Below, piece after piece: positions 1 to 12,309 of a stretch of 64,000 bases of DNA. Source of the stretch: Tolypeutes matacus (taxonomy: Eukaryota > Chordata > Mammalia > Cingulata > Chlamyphoridae); the NCBI GenBank assembly GCA_026826555.1, contig JAKSZT010054335.1:9839740-9903739 (forward strand). Direction: 5' to 3'. A program made the position numbers and the translations under genes. The first letter of the stretch is position 1; every line of letters begins with the position of its first letter. The notes below the pieces were generated by a model. It was not told the origin of the DNA. It did not search any database and saw nothing but the letters and a program-made list of their open reading frames with translations.

Positions 1-90
1 CTGAGTGGGCGCCCTTGGCGCACGGGGGTCCTGGACGCTCCCCTCCTTAGTGGGCGCCCTGGGCGGCCTTGGCGCACGGGGGTCCTGCAT
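1..90. repeat. GC-rich tandem duplication at window edge
   Basis: A block beginning AGTGGGCGCCC and ending GCGCACGGGGGTCCTG occurs twice, near 4-33 and 49-88. The second copy carries an extra 8-bp GC-rich insert. It looks like the right end of a tandem repeat whose remainder lies outside the window. Positions 91-392 hold no gene or repeat that I recognise. Confidence 0.55.
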
Positions 91-392
91 GTGCTCCTCT
101 TCCTTCCTGTGGCTGCCTTGTCTCCTCGACGCTATTCCTGCGCCAGCGTGGCGCAGTTGCCTCTCCTGCAGATGGTGGAATTCTTCTCGTTGTCTTCGTG
201 GCTCTTGTCTTCTCGTCCCATTTAACCCAGACTTAAGGCCCTTTTCTCCTCCTCGTAATACTCGCCCTGAAAGCAGCCCTTGCTCTGTGTGCTTGGTTGA
301 GCCAAGGTCTGTCTCCCCTGGTGACCTCCGAGCTCCCAGAGAGAAGGGGGTGCATTTCTCAGTCATCACACGGGAGTGGAAGGGCAGACCCG

Positions 393-604
393 GCTGACAC
401 GAGGCCGCTCCTGCCACGTGCATTAGGGAAGAGCCATGGCTGACACGGGGCCGCTCCTGCCACGTGCATTAGGGCAGAGCCATGGCTGACACGAGGCCGC
501 TCCTGCCACATGCATTAGGGCAGAGCCACGGCTGACACGAGGCCACTCCTGCCACGCGCACCAGGGCAGAGCCAGCTGACATGGAGGCCGCTCCTGCTAT
601 GCGA
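393..604. repeat. 46-bp minisatellite, about 4.6 copies
   Basis: Units start at 393, 439, 485, 531 and 575 with GCTGACAC followed by a GGCCGCTCCTGCCAC core. The first four are spaced exactly 46 bp and the last is degenerate. The first two units contain CACGTG, the third has CACATG and the fourth CACGCG, so the motif is decaying or was homogenised only on the left. No coding role is apparent. Confidence 0.9.
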
Positions 605-1629
605 CTCCAGCCACCCGTCCTCCTTCTCCACGCGGCTCTTTCTGCAAATAGAAATAGACAAGTGCCCAGTGTTCCTGAGGGCTGGACCAGAGCCTTGTCA
701 CTCTTCCGATTTAGCCTTTGAGTTAGGAACTGTACCAGCTCCAGAACCAGGCCAGTTCCTGCCACTTATGTGGCATCACATGAAACAGATGTGAAGAGGG
801 GTTATTTGGGAATGTGGGTTTTAAGGACCCACCCAGAAACCTCTCCCCACTCCTTTTGGGTTCGAGGCCCTGCCTGTGAATTGCATCTTTCCTGAAAGAT
901 GGCTGGTGACACTATGCTAAATCAGGGCAGACTGGGCTTCCTCAGTGCAGGCGCTAAATGGATGCTCGGTGACTAATTCTGGAGAGTGCGTCCGCATCGC
1001 TGCGCCCTTAGAGCCCCTCTTCCTTTCCTTAGCCTACACTTCCATGTCATAGCTCCCACCACCAGGACTCTCTGCACCCTGCCACCTGCTGGCCCACCCT
1101 CCTGCCTTTGGCCCTTGCGTGCATGCCCTTCTTTGTCTGTGCGCCGCCTTCCCGCCATCCCACGGTGGCTGTCGGAGCAGCGCCGTCTTTTCTGTGTTAG
1201 GGTGTGTTGGGCTGGCCTTGAAAGCCCCTCCAGCTCTGCGGTGGGGTCTCTCCTACTCCATCAAGCTCTCCTCTGGCCCTCTCCTCTCATTTATCCTAAT
1301 AGCAGCCTTCATCCTGGAACTTCTACTTGCTTTTTCACCTTTTGTAAAATAGGGGGGCATAAGTTTTGACCTACTTAGAGAATAGAACAGCTGTGGTAGG
1401 AAATTCTAGAGAAGGAGATTCTCTGCCTAGGACTCCCTCTCAGACCTTTTACTTTTGATTTTCTGACTTGGCTCTGGAGTGTTCTGAATCCAGTCCCGCT
1501 GCAGAGTTCTCTGCCCAGTGGAGACCCAGGTGGCCTGTTCCGCTCACCACCGGGACCTGCTGCACCTTCTGTGGTCAGTCATGGTGAGTGCCGTTTTCAG
1601 AGCCCTCAACCCCTATCACAGTGACAGTG
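605..1629. other. Unique sequence, no gene seen
   Basis: Moderate-GC DNA without a recognisable repeat or a credible exon. Short open frames here (up to 127 codons near 986-1369) have no domain features. Confidence 0.6.
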
Positions 1630-1800
1630 ACAGTCATTACCAAGCACTGTGTTCTCTCTGGTTTACAGGTATCGCTTCTAAAGTAGGAGGTTTTATAGGG
1701 GATGAGATAAAGGTGCAAAGTGGTTATGTAAATTGTCCAAGGCCACCCTGCTACTAACGGCCAAGGCAGGGTGCTCGTTGCCTCCCCTGCAATCCATGTG
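1630..1800 (-). repeat. MIR SINE remnant, antisense
   Basis: The order of blocks fits a MIR read on the minus strand: a CAAGCACTGTG-like segment, then GATGAGATAAAGGTGCAAAG, then a TAAATTGTCCAAGGCCACC segment and CTACTAACGGCCAAGGCAGG. MIR is an ancient tRNA-derived SINE present in all mammals. Divergence is high and the ends are approximate. Confidence 0.6.
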
Positions 1801-2524
1801 CTGTGATTTCAGGTCTTCAGGTTTATTCATATTCTGTTTCAATTATGCTAGTCCGGCCTCTTGTTTGGGGCAGCTTTTGTCGATCTATTTGCCGTTCCGT
1901 CCCTGTTTTTGCAACCTCCAATGACTTGATAAATAGTGCTTCTGAGTCTGCCTGCAGGCTCCTGCCAAGAATGCTTGCTTGCCAAGAATGCAAGACAAAA
2001 CCAAGAGCCCAGGGGAGTAGTGCCCTGCAGATGGGTGGCCGAGTGCTGAGGCTGCATGGAAGGAGTAAACAAGCAAGCTGAGGAACAAGCTGCAGGGTCC
2101 GCTTAACGAAGCTGTGGCTGAGCCCGCATTTCTACGTTGTCCATAAGAATTTGATGCAGTCAGCAAGAATGAGACTTTCCCAGATCCTGCAGGAATGACA
2201 GAGAGCAAAACAGTCTTTTCATGGTTGGGGATGGGGGAACAGACAGGTACACAGCTAATTACATAAAACATGATGACTTTGCTCAGATGCGTGAAGACCC
2301 AGGGAAATCCAGAGTGAGAGACAAAGTCTCGCATCACAATCAGCAAAGCAAGTCAACAGTCTGTCAGCCGTTGTCCATATTTAGATAGAGGATGCCTCTT
2401 TATCGTAATGACTTTATCCTGCAGTCTAAGGAAAGCATCTGGTCCATCGCTCTCTGTGAACGTGATTAATAAACAGCAAACACGCGAGAACAGCCTCAGC
2501 ACATAGCAGTGCTCTTAATTGCGT
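1801..2524. other. Unique sequence, no gene seen
   Basis: Nothing beyond short random open frames. A 153-codon frame on the minus strand (1885-2346) shows no signal peptide, domain or splice context that I would trust. Confidence 0.55.
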
Positions 2525-2605
2525 GGACAGTATTGCGGCACCATCACCACCATCCATTGCCCGCCATTTGCCATCACCCTAACAGAAAGTCTGTCGTACC
2601 TGAGC
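2525..2605 (-). mobile_element. Short antisense L1 remnant
   Basis: The segment reading GCACCATCACCACCATCCAT followed by CCATCACCCTAACAGAAAGTC matches the common mammalian L1 block in antisense orientation. The same block recurs in antisense near 51,560 and 31,200. Only about 80 bp is recognisable. Confidence 0.5.
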
Positions 2606-4970
2606 TTGCGCAGCTCTGGGTGATGAACGCTGCCGGCTTGCGGGAGCGCCTTGAAGAGTGGTGTGTTCCTGTGCAGAGAGCGGGGCAGAGTCTTGGGGTC
2701 CACTTTGCTCCGAGATCCCTGACTTGGGAGCCCTCTGGGGGCGCCATCCCTCTGAGTCCCCCGCTGGCAACTCCAGTGCTGAGGCAGGCCTATGCACACC
2801 AAGTTTGCAGGCCACGACTTGACTTTGGGTGCATTTTACTTCACTTCAGATTTCCTCTTTGCTAACAGCACCAGGAGTTCAGCTGAAGGGCCTCCATATA
2901 ACGCCACCTCCTGTCCAGGTTTGTAGGGGCCCACTCTTATTGGCATGGATAGAGGAATTAAGGGGTCTCACCTAAAGGTCTGGGAAGCGTGCGAATGGGT
3001 AGAGCTTCTGTCTCCAGGCTTGATGATAGGTATTTCTCAAATATTACGGTTGGCATCATACTTTTAGCTGGTGTAAATGCTTAAAAAGGGAGAGAATTAT
3101 CTATTAGTGTTTAATAAGTAGGGCTATTTCTTTTTGTTTGTTGTTAAAGCCATGAATGAGGAAATTGTCCTCATCCAATTGATCTGACATCAGTGGGGGA
3201 CTGAGAAGGGGGGAGGGACACAAGGGGGAATGCTTGACAACTCTTCTAACCTTCAGTGTTTCTGGGACTTGGATGTTAACCTGATCAGTAAAGAGCAAGT
3301 GTCTCTTGTTTCATTGAAAAATCCATGTGTTCAAAACCCATACCTCAGACAAATAAATTAGCCACTCTTCAGAGGCAGATTTATTGTATAATTTCTATCC
3401 TTGGCAAACTCAACTATATTTATGTTATAATTGGATTTATAAAATTTATAATTTCATGTATGTAATTTTTCCATAGTCATGTTTATAATCTGTGGTTTTT
3501 GAAGTAATGCAGTAAAAAGATTTAGTCACACTATTTACATTTTGACAGAAGGTTGCTCAACTTCTGAGATTTGATTCTTTTTAAAGTAAGTGGCTGGCTT
3601 TTTGTCTTCGTGGAAGAACCTGGTTATGGTATAGCATTCAGAACAGTCACTAAATAGCTTTGAGTGCTGTTTATCTGTCACGGGGCGCTTTCTGGCTGAA
3701 AGTGTACAATGATATGTATTGATCTGGCGAATCTCTTGACAGGCAGGTTGAATTGTGTGGCCCTGAGAACCAAGACCTGCTGACTGAGCTCCTGGAAGTT
3801 GTCAAATAGGGTGTGGACATTTTGGAATCATTGAAAGCTATCACAGGGGTGGGCTGACTGACTTCTGCCTCCTTATTTTGAAGATGAAGAAATGGTATTC
3901 AATAGTGTTTTGTTTTCTGATAGCTGCTGCTTACTTTTTAGTAGGCTAGGAGCTGCTTCTGAGTAATCTCACTCACAGGTACTGGTGGATAATCTTGATA
4001 TTGTTAACTATTTTGACCTTACCACTTAGCTCTAAAGAACATAGGAATGTTGTTAGGATAGTAATGCATAGCACAGACTGTTTGCATGCCTTTCTTACAA
4101 ACAGTGAATACATCGTTAAAATTCACTCTGGAGCAGTTATGATCAGTAGGATAATTGAAATTATATACATCACGTGAAAGCTTATCTGATCATGCTAGAC
4201 AGCCGGTTTGAACTCCACATCCACTTCTCTCTTAACAACTTGATATTCTTACATCAACCATGCACTTGGTTTTAGGATGATGTAAAATTTGACTTGCTTA
4301 GAAGGTATGAAGCAAGGTTATTAGAAACAAATCCCAGTGGGTTTATTTTTGTATTTTAAATAGTTTTCTACTTACTTGGACTCTGTCCCTCCAAGCAGCC
4401 ACCTTCCCAGCCCTGGCTATTAATTCCTTTTCATGCTGGAATCTCAGGAGCTTTGGTTCTGCCAGTTGCCTCTGGCTCCTGGTGTCTGTCATGGTTGAAA
4501 GCCTCCCCCAGGTGTCTTGGGGACGCCTTGGGACATGGAGTTGCCGTCCAGCTCCAGGAAGCATCAGCAGACGCAGCTGTTTGGGCCTCACCCCTGGAGG
4601 CTCTGGCTCGTCAGGTCATCTGAGCAGCTGGGCTTTTGGAAAGCTCTCCAGCTGGCTCTGAGGTACCCGACAGCTGAGAAACTCTGTCGTACAAGGATTC
4701 AAATGCAGGTGTGGCCTTCAGAGACTTTCCAACCCTGAGATTCCTTGTAGGTTGGTCCAGTGTGAGGTGCCAGAAAGTTTTAGGAAACTTATAAAAATGT
4801 GAAGTTAACAACAGAAAAATATACATTATAGAGAATCCTTTACTATGCAGAAAGATTTTCTGCAGGGCTCTTTCAAATAGAAAGCTTCTCTGGTATATTC
4901 CAAATATATGTTTACAAAAATATGTTGTTTTTAAAAATATGAGTGGTATTTAAAAAGTCCCAAAAGATTG
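2606..4970. other. Unique, partly AT-rich sequence without a gene
   Basis: GC-rich up to about 2,860, then mostly AT-rich to 4,350. No long open frame, no recognisable exon and no repeat that I can name. Old LINE sequence may be hidden in the AT-rich part (3,350-4,350). Confidence 0.5.
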
Positions 4971-4985
4971 ACATACAGTTTTTTG

Positions 4986-5072
4986 TTTTTTTGTTTTTTT
5001 TTTTATTGTGGGTAAAAATAAAAAAATTCACAATACATACCAACATTTGCAAAATGATATATAAATATATAA
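4986..5072 (-). mobile_element. 87-bp 5'-truncated L1 3' end with target-site duplication
   Basis: A T-rich run (the poly-A tail on the minus strand) leads into ATTGTGGGTAAAAATAAAAA and an AT-rich tail. This is the reverse complement of the last ~90 bp of the L1 copies ending near 10,540 and 60,879. Flanking direct repeats ACATACAGTTTTTTG (4,971-4,985) and ACATACAGTTTTTG (5,073-5,086) are target duplications. They show LINE-style insertion with extreme 5' truncation. Confidence 0.85.
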
Positions 5073-5086
5073 ACATACAGTTTTTG

Positions 5087-6993
5087 AAACATGATTCCTG
5101 GGACAGTAGCCAGATTGTATTTTACCAGAAAATAATTTGCTTGAGACTTGATGTGTTGGCTCTTCAACATGTCAGGATCCGGGGAAGATGCCTTTAAGTT
5201 TCTGTGTTGTTATTTAGGAGGAGTCTCAGGACGCGGAATTCAGCAAATGCGAGGGACTGTGTGTTTCCCTGCTCTGAAGAGTTTGAACTTTATTCTGAAA
5301 GTAGAGGGATGTGCTTGAAGCAGGGGCATGACCTGCTCAGATTTTCATTCTGGAAAGATCACCCAGTGGGCATGTTGCTGGGAGAATTGGAGGACGGGAG
5401 TGTGGGATGGAGGGTGGAGTCCTCACCGGACAAGGCAAAACCGCCCGCGCACTGTCTTAACGTGCAGGGGTCAGTCACGGCCGCCTCCGGCCTGGCAGTT
5501 GCCGCTCTCTAGGGATGGGTCCCCTGGGCCAGTGAGATCAGGCCGTGGGCTGCGCGGGCTCTGGGGCGCCCTGTGTGGGCCGAGTGGCGAGGCCTGCGCC
5601 TGCCGTTTGAGGCCGCCACAGTGGAGGCCGATGGCCTGCGAGTAGATGGCTTCGTTCCAGAGGCTACAGCCTTTGCCAGGGTAGGAGTGCTTTGCACTGA
5701 TTCCTCAGGCAGCTGTGGATTTTAGCTGTGGAAGGGCTTTGTCTGCCCAGACACCAAAGGCGAAGCCCAAGGAATCTGGCTTGGAAGCTGTTCTGGAAGG
5801 AGTAGGCGAGAGGGCCCCTGAATGTCCTCCAGGGTCTTCAGCCTTCTAGGACACGCCAGAATGCAGAGTTCTTGGAAAATTCCTTGGTGGAAAGTGAGTG
5901 CATTAGCCAAGAGAATCATGTATAACTTTTGAGGTGAGAGTTCCTCTGAAACGCTACTTAAGCTACAGATTTTCTCTCCTGTGAAACTGTATTCCCAGAG
6001 TAATTTCTTAGGAGAGCAAATACTCTTTGTTGCTGGTCTCCCCACCAGTCACTAAGCTTTTCATTCAGTAAGTCCTTCCGCTTGTCTCTCGCCGCTCGCA
6101 CCTCAGCGTGGCTGGGAGGACCATTTTGATGCTGCTGTGGGGGCGAGAGCCAGTTAGTCACCAGCTCAGCCGAGACCGCCCGGGAGCTGCTTTGCTGTCT
6201 GGCAGAGTTCAGTGAGGAAGGCAGAGCGGTGATTTCAACCAGTGCCTTAAAATGGTCGCCACACCGAGGCAGCCTTTAGGGAGCGGTGAAGCCCGCGCGC
6301 GTGCGTCTTATGTCGCTGCTCGGGCCTCAAGGCCAGCGTGGCCCAGCAAGTGTTTGGATCAAAAGCCGTAAATTATGGCCTTGATTGCTGATGCCGATTT
6401 ACCGCTTTGGGAGCTTCAGGCTTTGTTCTGCTTCCCATGAGACTCTCCTTGAAGGCCCTGCAGGCGCGGCAGCCCTGGCTCGGAGAGCTCTGCGTGTTGT
6501 GGCTCACCCACCCTCCTGGGCTTAGCCCACCCTCTCTCCGTGGGCTTGACGGGGCCCTCGTCGTTCACAGGTGGGGAAGGCCGCGCCTGGTCCTTTGGCC
6601 AGTTTGCATGATCAGTGTCTGAGGCTCGGCTGGCTAGAGGGGGGTCTCCTGGCCAGTCAAGCTGAGGTTAAATCATGCCGCACCAGGCAGCTTTCCGTCA
6701 AGGTGAGTGCAGCATCCAGGAGTGGGGACCAAGAAAATTGCTGAATTTCAAGACTCCTGTTGGGAAGCGTGGACTCAGAACGGGCTCATCAGTGTTTCTG
6801 GCTCATCCTCAGGTTGGAAAGAGGGTGGCGTTTCTGGAATGTTCCTCAGGGGTCTCTGTTAGGAGACCCAGAGCAGTTGGCGGGCGTTTTCGTTTGGATC
6901 AATACTTCTCTCCATGGGGAGGGCTGGCGTGAGCACGTCCCTCTGTCCCGGTTTCCTTGTGTCCTGAGCCGCTCACTCCGGCGTCGATCTAAC
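5087..6993. other. Unique sequence, no gene seen
   Basis: GC content rises from about 5,380 onward with scattered CpG. No domain-bearing frame and no repeat recognised. A polypurine or splice-based exon call would be speculative here. Confidence 0.5.
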
Positions 6994-7100
6994 CAGTGGC
7001 TCTCAAAGTGGAGCTCCCAGGCCAGCGGCTTGAGCATTGCCTGGAACCCTGCTCTGCGTGCCGAGCTCTCGGGAAGTCTTGCGCGCACCTCAGCTCGACA
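6994..7100 (+). mobile_element. MER5-like hAT remnant, 5' half
   Basis: CAGTGGCTCTCAAAGTGGAG followed by a CTTGAGCATTGCCTGGAACC-like segment and GAGCTCTCGGG matches the left half of the non-autonomous hAT-Charlie element MER5. The right end is not recognisable. Confidence 0.5.
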
Positions 7101-8989
7101 GCCGCTGATCCGGACAGTCCTTTCTCTGTTCCCTCCAGCATGGACTGTAACTGCGTAACGGAGTCGGTTCAGAGGAAACCCTTCCCTGAGAACAGATGAA
7201 GCCACTGATGACTGTCCCCTCAGCTTCAGGAGGGGGAGAGCAGCTCCGTAGCTCTCTCTAGTTTTATTATTAGCTGCTTTTGAGGTGACTTCTGCAAGGC
7301 AGAGGCCACGCCTGGCATGCGCCTATTCCTTCATCAGCGTCTCTGGTCCCGGCACTGCACCAGGGACATCTGTTGATGGACGCACGATGCGCCAACGGCT
7401 GCAGTAGAGGAAGAAGCATCCCCAAGCTCGGGCGCGAGTTAGCCGGCCAGCTTGTCTGGCTACCAGACCGCGGGCTGCCGGCCATCCTCCGTGAACTGCA
7501 AGCACAGCGCTGCAGGTGTGCCACTGTGCCCGCCCCAAGGCTGCGTCCTCTGGAAGGACGCGGCCGGCCGGGAGTGTGGTGAGACCCCCCCCGTGGAGCC
7601 TGGTCTCAGAGCCCGTCCCCAGGGGCTTCCTTTTCTAACATATCAATTGTATTTTCTCTCTGACCCCTTCCCCCAATTTTTATGATCCCCTGGCTTTTAC
7701 TTGGAAGAAACGGAATCTGTTCACTCTTGAGCTGCCGAGTGAGGGTAGGGACTGTGATTTTACATTATTCATCCCACAGAATGTCCACTACGGCAGAGTT
7801 CGCGCAGTGCACGCAGTACTTCCTGCGCGGAGCCGGAGGACGGCGTCCTGTTGGCCAGAGAGAGTCAGGTCCACGTCTTGGGTCACCAGGGCCAGGGTTT
7901 GGCTTGGCTAAAGGCTTATGACCTTGGACGGTGGGCCGCGACCTCCCTGAAGCTCGGTTTCCCCTGCTCTGAGGGGACAGCGGCTACCTTACAGCGCCCC
8001 TGCGAGGGGCAGCTCCGCAGCGGCCAGCGCTCACCCCTCTGCCTGGCCCGCACGCCCTGGGCGGCCTGTCTCCACGTTCCCCTCGGACTCGCAGAGCCCG
8101 CGCCGCTTCTCCCAGGACGCCCTGTTTGGCAGATGCCTGCTGACCTCTCCTCGGTGTGGGCAGCCCCGGGTGAGCCGCGGAGCCGGCTGGCGCTGCCCCC
8201 TTCCCTGAGCCCGCCTGGTGGTGCGGGGCAGCCCCGGGCAGCGGCGCTGGGGGAAAGCGGGGCATTATATGGGGGTGGGGGGTGAAGGGAGCTTGGAAGA
8301 TGCTCAGGAGGCGCCCTGGGTGGCGCCCCTAGTAGTTTTTCTCCCCGAGACGCTTCACCGCTGTCGCCTGCAGAGCGCCGGAGCCGCTGGCTGAGCGGGC
8401 TCCTCTCGGGCACAGTGCCCATCGGGGGCCGCTCTAGCTCCTGGAGTCTGTGAAACCCTTTCTTTAGCAGTGTCTGGTTCTGCTTTCCTCCGGTGCCTGC
8501 TGTAGCTCCCTGGGGCCGCCGTAGCCGAGCACGCCAGCTGGGGGCTGCAGACCCCGGGGGGTTTGCGTCGGGGTGCCAGGGCCGCGCTGCCAAGGCTGTG
8601 GGCTCCTGGCCCCCCAGCCCCTGGCGTGCCCGGCCGCCGTGGCGTTCTCTGCTCGTCTGGGTCCACGTGTCCTTCTGAGGACATGAGCCGTGCTGGGTAC
8701 GGCCCCACCCTGACCCCACCTCAGCCCGCCCAGTTCCAGAGAGCGCCCGGGTTCTGCGGACAGGACTTCACCTCTCCTTTTGGGGACAAAGTTCAGCCCT
8801 TAATGCCACCTTTATCCTAAAATTCCTCCGTTAGGGGCCATCTTGGCATCCCTAGGGAAGAAGCTCTGATAGTACTGGAATAGGAGGAAGCTTTAAAGTA
8901 GTCAAAAAGAGAAGAGTGAAAAATCAAGAAATATAAAATTGTGAAGTGAAAAGTTGTCAGAACTGAAAAAATAGATATTTTAAAAAGGA
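7101..8989. other. GC-rich unique sequence, no gene seen
   Basis: Positions 7,900-8,750 are strongly GC-rich with many CpG. The long frames there, including 267 codons on the minus strand at 7,916-8,719, are Gly/Ala/Arg/Pro-rich. That is what GC-rich non-coding DNA gives on several frames at once. No promoter element or exon can be supported. Confidence 0.5.
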
Positions 8990-9790
8990 GCTTTAACCCA
9001 TACAGTATACAAAATAAACCAAAAATGTATTATATTCCTAAACGTAAAACTCAAAACTAATTAAACTTCTAGAGAAAACATAGAAGAAAATATTTGTGAC
9101 CTTGGACTGGGCTGATATTTTTTATATATGCCACCAAAAGCAAGATCCATATAAGAAAAAAATAAATTGGACTTTATCCAATTTAAGAATGTCTGTCTTC
9201 AAAGGACACTTAAAAACAAGCTACACGTCAACACGGATGAACCTAGAAGATGTCGTGTTGAGTGAAATAAGCCAGACACAAAAGGACATATACTGTATCA
9301 TCTTGCTGATATGAAATAATTGGAATAATAAAACTCATAGAGTCAGAATCCAGAGCACAGGTTACCGGGGGCGGTGGGGGCAGAGAATGGGAAGTGAAGG
9401 CTTTACATGTGCTGAGTTTCTGTTTGGGACGATGGAAACGTCTGGTAATGGATGGGGTTGATGGTGGCACGGCATTTTGAATTAATAGCACTGAATTATA
9501 TATCTGAGTGTGGTTCAGAGGGGAAATGTTAGGTTGTATACATGATAATAGAATAAAAAAAAAAAAAAAATCCATGGAACTGCACTACTCAAACTTTGAA
9601 CCCTAAGTTAAACCATGGACTGTAGCTCATAATACAATTGTGAAAACGTGCTTCCATCGGTCGCAACAAATGTGCACACCAATGCAAGGTGTTACTGATA
9701 GGGTGATGTAGGGGACTCCTCTATTTTATGTATGGTGGTTCTGTAAAACCACAATTTCTCTATAAAGATTTTTTTTTAAAGCTACGAAAA
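8990..9790 (+). mobile_element. L1 3' end and 3' UTR
   Basis: From about 9,065 the sequence follows the conserved segment near the 3' end of L1 (GAAAATATTTGTGACCTTGG, then the block before TCAAAGGACAC). It continues with GTGAAATAAGCCAGACACAA, the G-rich 3' UTR, an A run (9,547-9,570) and a final part containing TAAACCATGGACTGTAG and CAATGCAAGGTGTTACTG. It ends in CTATAAAGATTTTTTTT near 9,776. This copy is the unexpanded counterpart of the L1 3' UTR that hosts the minisatellite at 19,739-20,836. Confidence 0.75.
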
Positions 9791-9819
9791 CAAAACAGAA
9801 ACAAAAACCAGGAAGCCAC

Positions 9820-10009
9820 AGACTGTGAGCCACAGACTGGGAGAAAATATTTGTAAATTACGTATCTGATAAAGGACTTATATCCAAAATACAGAAAAAT
9901 GTTCAAAATGGCGTAATAAGGAAACAACCAAATTAAAAATGATCAAAAGATTTGAACAAAGACGACATGAAAACACAAAAAAAACCACATGAAAAGATGT
10001 TCAGCATTA
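9820..10009 (+). mobile_element. L1 fragment
   Basis: AAATTACGTATCTGATAAAG, ACTTATATCCAAAATACAG, AACAACCAAATTAAAAATG and CACATGAAAAGATGTTCAGC occur in L1 order, downstream of the reverse transcriptase. The element is non-coding and is interrupted on the right by the younger L1 3' end at 10,010. Confidence 0.7.
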
Positions 10010-10371
10010 TATAGTGAGGTGGAGCCAGTGGCCACTGGACACTTTTGGGGCAGGGAGGGGACTAGCAGTTGAAATACAGGGGCTTCTTTGGGATTTGGAG
10101 GTTGTCCTGAGTACCTTTGTGGCAACGGATGTAGGCCATTTTAAGTCAGCAGACACCACTCAGAACTGTGTGGGAGAGAGTGTGGTCTACGGGTGAACTG
10201 TGGTCTATGGTTGGTGGCAAGGCCCCAGGATGTGTAAGTCCATTGAGGGTGGTGGGCCACACTTGTGGGAGATGTTTGTGTGGGATGTGGTGGGAGGTGT
10301 GGGAGGTGGGGAACATGGGAATTCTGGTAGGTTCTGTGTAATACTTTAGGTAATCTAAGCACCTCTAAAAA

Positions 10372-10408
<37 letters not shown>

Positions 10409-10543
10409 CACACACACACAACATTTTTGTAAGCAAATGCACATATATGCATATATATTTATATATCATTTTACAAATATTGGTATGTATTGTGAAAATT
10501 TTGATTTTTACCCACAATAAAAAATAAATTAAAAAAAATAAAG
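10010..10543 (+). mobile_element. 5'-truncated young L1 3' UTR
   Basis: Near-identical to 60,378-60,879, from GTGAGGTGGAG through the G-rich GGGATGTGGTGGGAGGTGTG segment to the terminal ACCCACAATAAAAAATAAAT and A run. This copy starts about 240 bp further in than the one at 60,141. I could not find a clear target duplication. A TA/CA microsatellite has grown inside it. Confidence 0.75.
10370..10422. repeat. (TA)n(CA)n microsatellite
   Basis: About 40 bp of alternating TA broken once by TG, followed by ACACACACAC. It sits at the position where the sister L1 copy (60,735-60,765) has only a short AT-rich stretch, so it expanded after insertion. Confidence 0.9.
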
Positions 10544-10653
10544 AAATAAAGGAGCAGGGAAAAGGAAAAAAGGGGAGGAGAGAAGGGAAAGAGAAGGGAA
10601 GGGAAGGGACGAGGGAGATGGGAGAGAGGGAAGGAGGGAAGGAGGGAAGAGGC
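10544..10653. repeat. Polypurine (A/G) tract next to L1 tail
   Basis: About 110 bp almost purely purine on the plus strand, with AGGGAAGGG- and GGAAGGA-type short repeats. It follows directly on the L1 poly-A tail. Such tracts often grow from A tails and can form triplex structures. Confidence 0.75.
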
Positions 10654-12198
10654 CAGGACTTGAAGTCGCAGGTCCCTGAGCGCTTGGTGCACGCCTCGCT
10701 GGCCTTGCTTAGTAAACAAGCTGTCAGTGCCCACTGCATACGTGCGTGATGTGTGTAAAATGCTTCGTACCATGCAAAATGCTCTGCAAGTATTAGATGT
10801 TACTATGACTAGCATTTGTACTATCTCAAAGACAGACATACACGGCAGCGATTTTGGGCATTTTACACCTACTTTGGAGGAAAATGTCTGCAGTCCTTCG
10901 GGACGGGGTGGAGAGAAGCAGGATGCTCGTCTTTTGCTCTGAGATGAAAATGAAGCCTGAAACTTCAGAGTCTGATGGAACAGGACTGTGCTGCCGCGCC
11001 CCCATTTGGGGTCTGCATGAGCGCTACAGCTGAACGTGGGCTGCAGACACGGCTTGCGAGGATGTGCGGTTCCAGGGCTTTCCTAATGGAGAGTAAACGG
11101 TGCAGAAAGGGCCATAAATTCTTAATGCAGTGCGCACAGTATGCATCACGCTGTTTTTAAATAAAACACACCACACGTCTTCCCTGCGAGCTGGGAGGTG
11201 GCCGTCCATTGCCTGGGTAAGATATACAGCTTTTATAAATGTAAAAGTGTTTATAAAGGAGTTGTTTGTTTAGAAAACACACGCGTGCTGTTTGGAAAAG
11301 TTAGTCTCTCTTTCCCATTGACATCTCCTGCCTGCAGACACAAAGTGGCAGCCGTTTAAAGTCTAAATCAGACTTTAACAAGCGAATGTCACGTTTCATT
11401 TAAAAGCTTCCCTCCACCTCCTTTTCTTGCGCTGGCTTCAGGTTTTCTGTGAGCCCTCCCGTCACTTTACACCCTTCTCTCTTTCCCTGCCTGTGCCGCC
11501 GCCTGCCTTTGCTGCCACCCGGACTCCTCCTGTCCTTCTCTCCTCTTGTGCACCTCCGTCGTCTCAGGAGCTGACGGGATAACAGAGCTCCGCTGATGGA
11601 GCCGCTGGACGGTGGTGGCCCTTAAAACTTAGGGGTGACAAAACCTAGAATAAAATCAGTCAGTGGCTCACCGTGGAGCACCCCTAGCCTGGCTGGGTAG
11701 AAAAGGGGTGAATTTGGTTCCCACTGCTCAGAAGGACTTGAAACGCTGGTGGGTGCTTCCTCTCCCTGGTCCCTGAGCTCTTTTCTCACCGTTTGCCGGG
11801 GTCTTGACCAGACGTGGCCAGGATCGTACCCCTCGCTGAGGTCCTAGCAGAGGTGGGAGCAGTGGGCTCCGCAGCTCCCCTCTCGTGCATGTTCTGTGGT
11901 GGCCTTTTACTTTTTCCTAATCACAGCTATTAGCCACATTGTTATGTTGTGGAACGTGAAGCCCACAGAAGCCACAGTGGAGTGTGGGAAACTATCGCAC
12001 TATTCCCTGGAAAGGTTTATTTTAAGGCAGACAATGAAAACGGCCAGGGTGCAAAATAAAGCTGTGCTCTTTAATTCTTTTCCTGAAGTGATCTACTGGA
12101 GGTATTTTCCTGTAATGGGAGATGGTTCGTGCTTGATCACCTGCAGGACCCGGTGGTCAGTTTTGAAGGTGGAGGAGAGACAGAAGGTCCTTTAAAAT
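10654..12198. other. Unique sequence, no gene seen
   Basis: No named repeat or exon. Positions 11,215-11,420 contain AT-rich motifs such as TGTTTGTTTA and GTTTATAAAG between GC-rich flanks. They may be regulatory, but nothing in the sequence proves it. Confidence 0.45.
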
Positions 12199-12280
12199 GA
12201 CTGTTAGCTCCCGGGGCTGCCTTAAAGTGCCACAAACTTGGTGGCTTAAGACAACTGAAAGTTCCTCTCCCACAGAGCCC
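12199..12280 (-). mobile_element. MLT1/MST-like LTR remnant, antisense
   Basis: GTTAGCTCCCGGGGCTGCCT, GTGCCACAAACTTGGTGGCT and TAAGACAACTGAAAGTTCCT correspond to the 3' end of a MaLR LTR read in reverse. Only about 80 bp survives. Confidence 0.6.
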
Positions 12281-12309
12281 CTGCCCGCATCGTGCACTAG
12301 CCCTCCATT

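Noticed and set aside
7916..8719. 267-codon minus-strand frame in GC-rich DNA
   Set aside because: The Gly/Ala/Arg/Pro composition, and similar open frames on the other frames and strand, point to base composition rather than coding.
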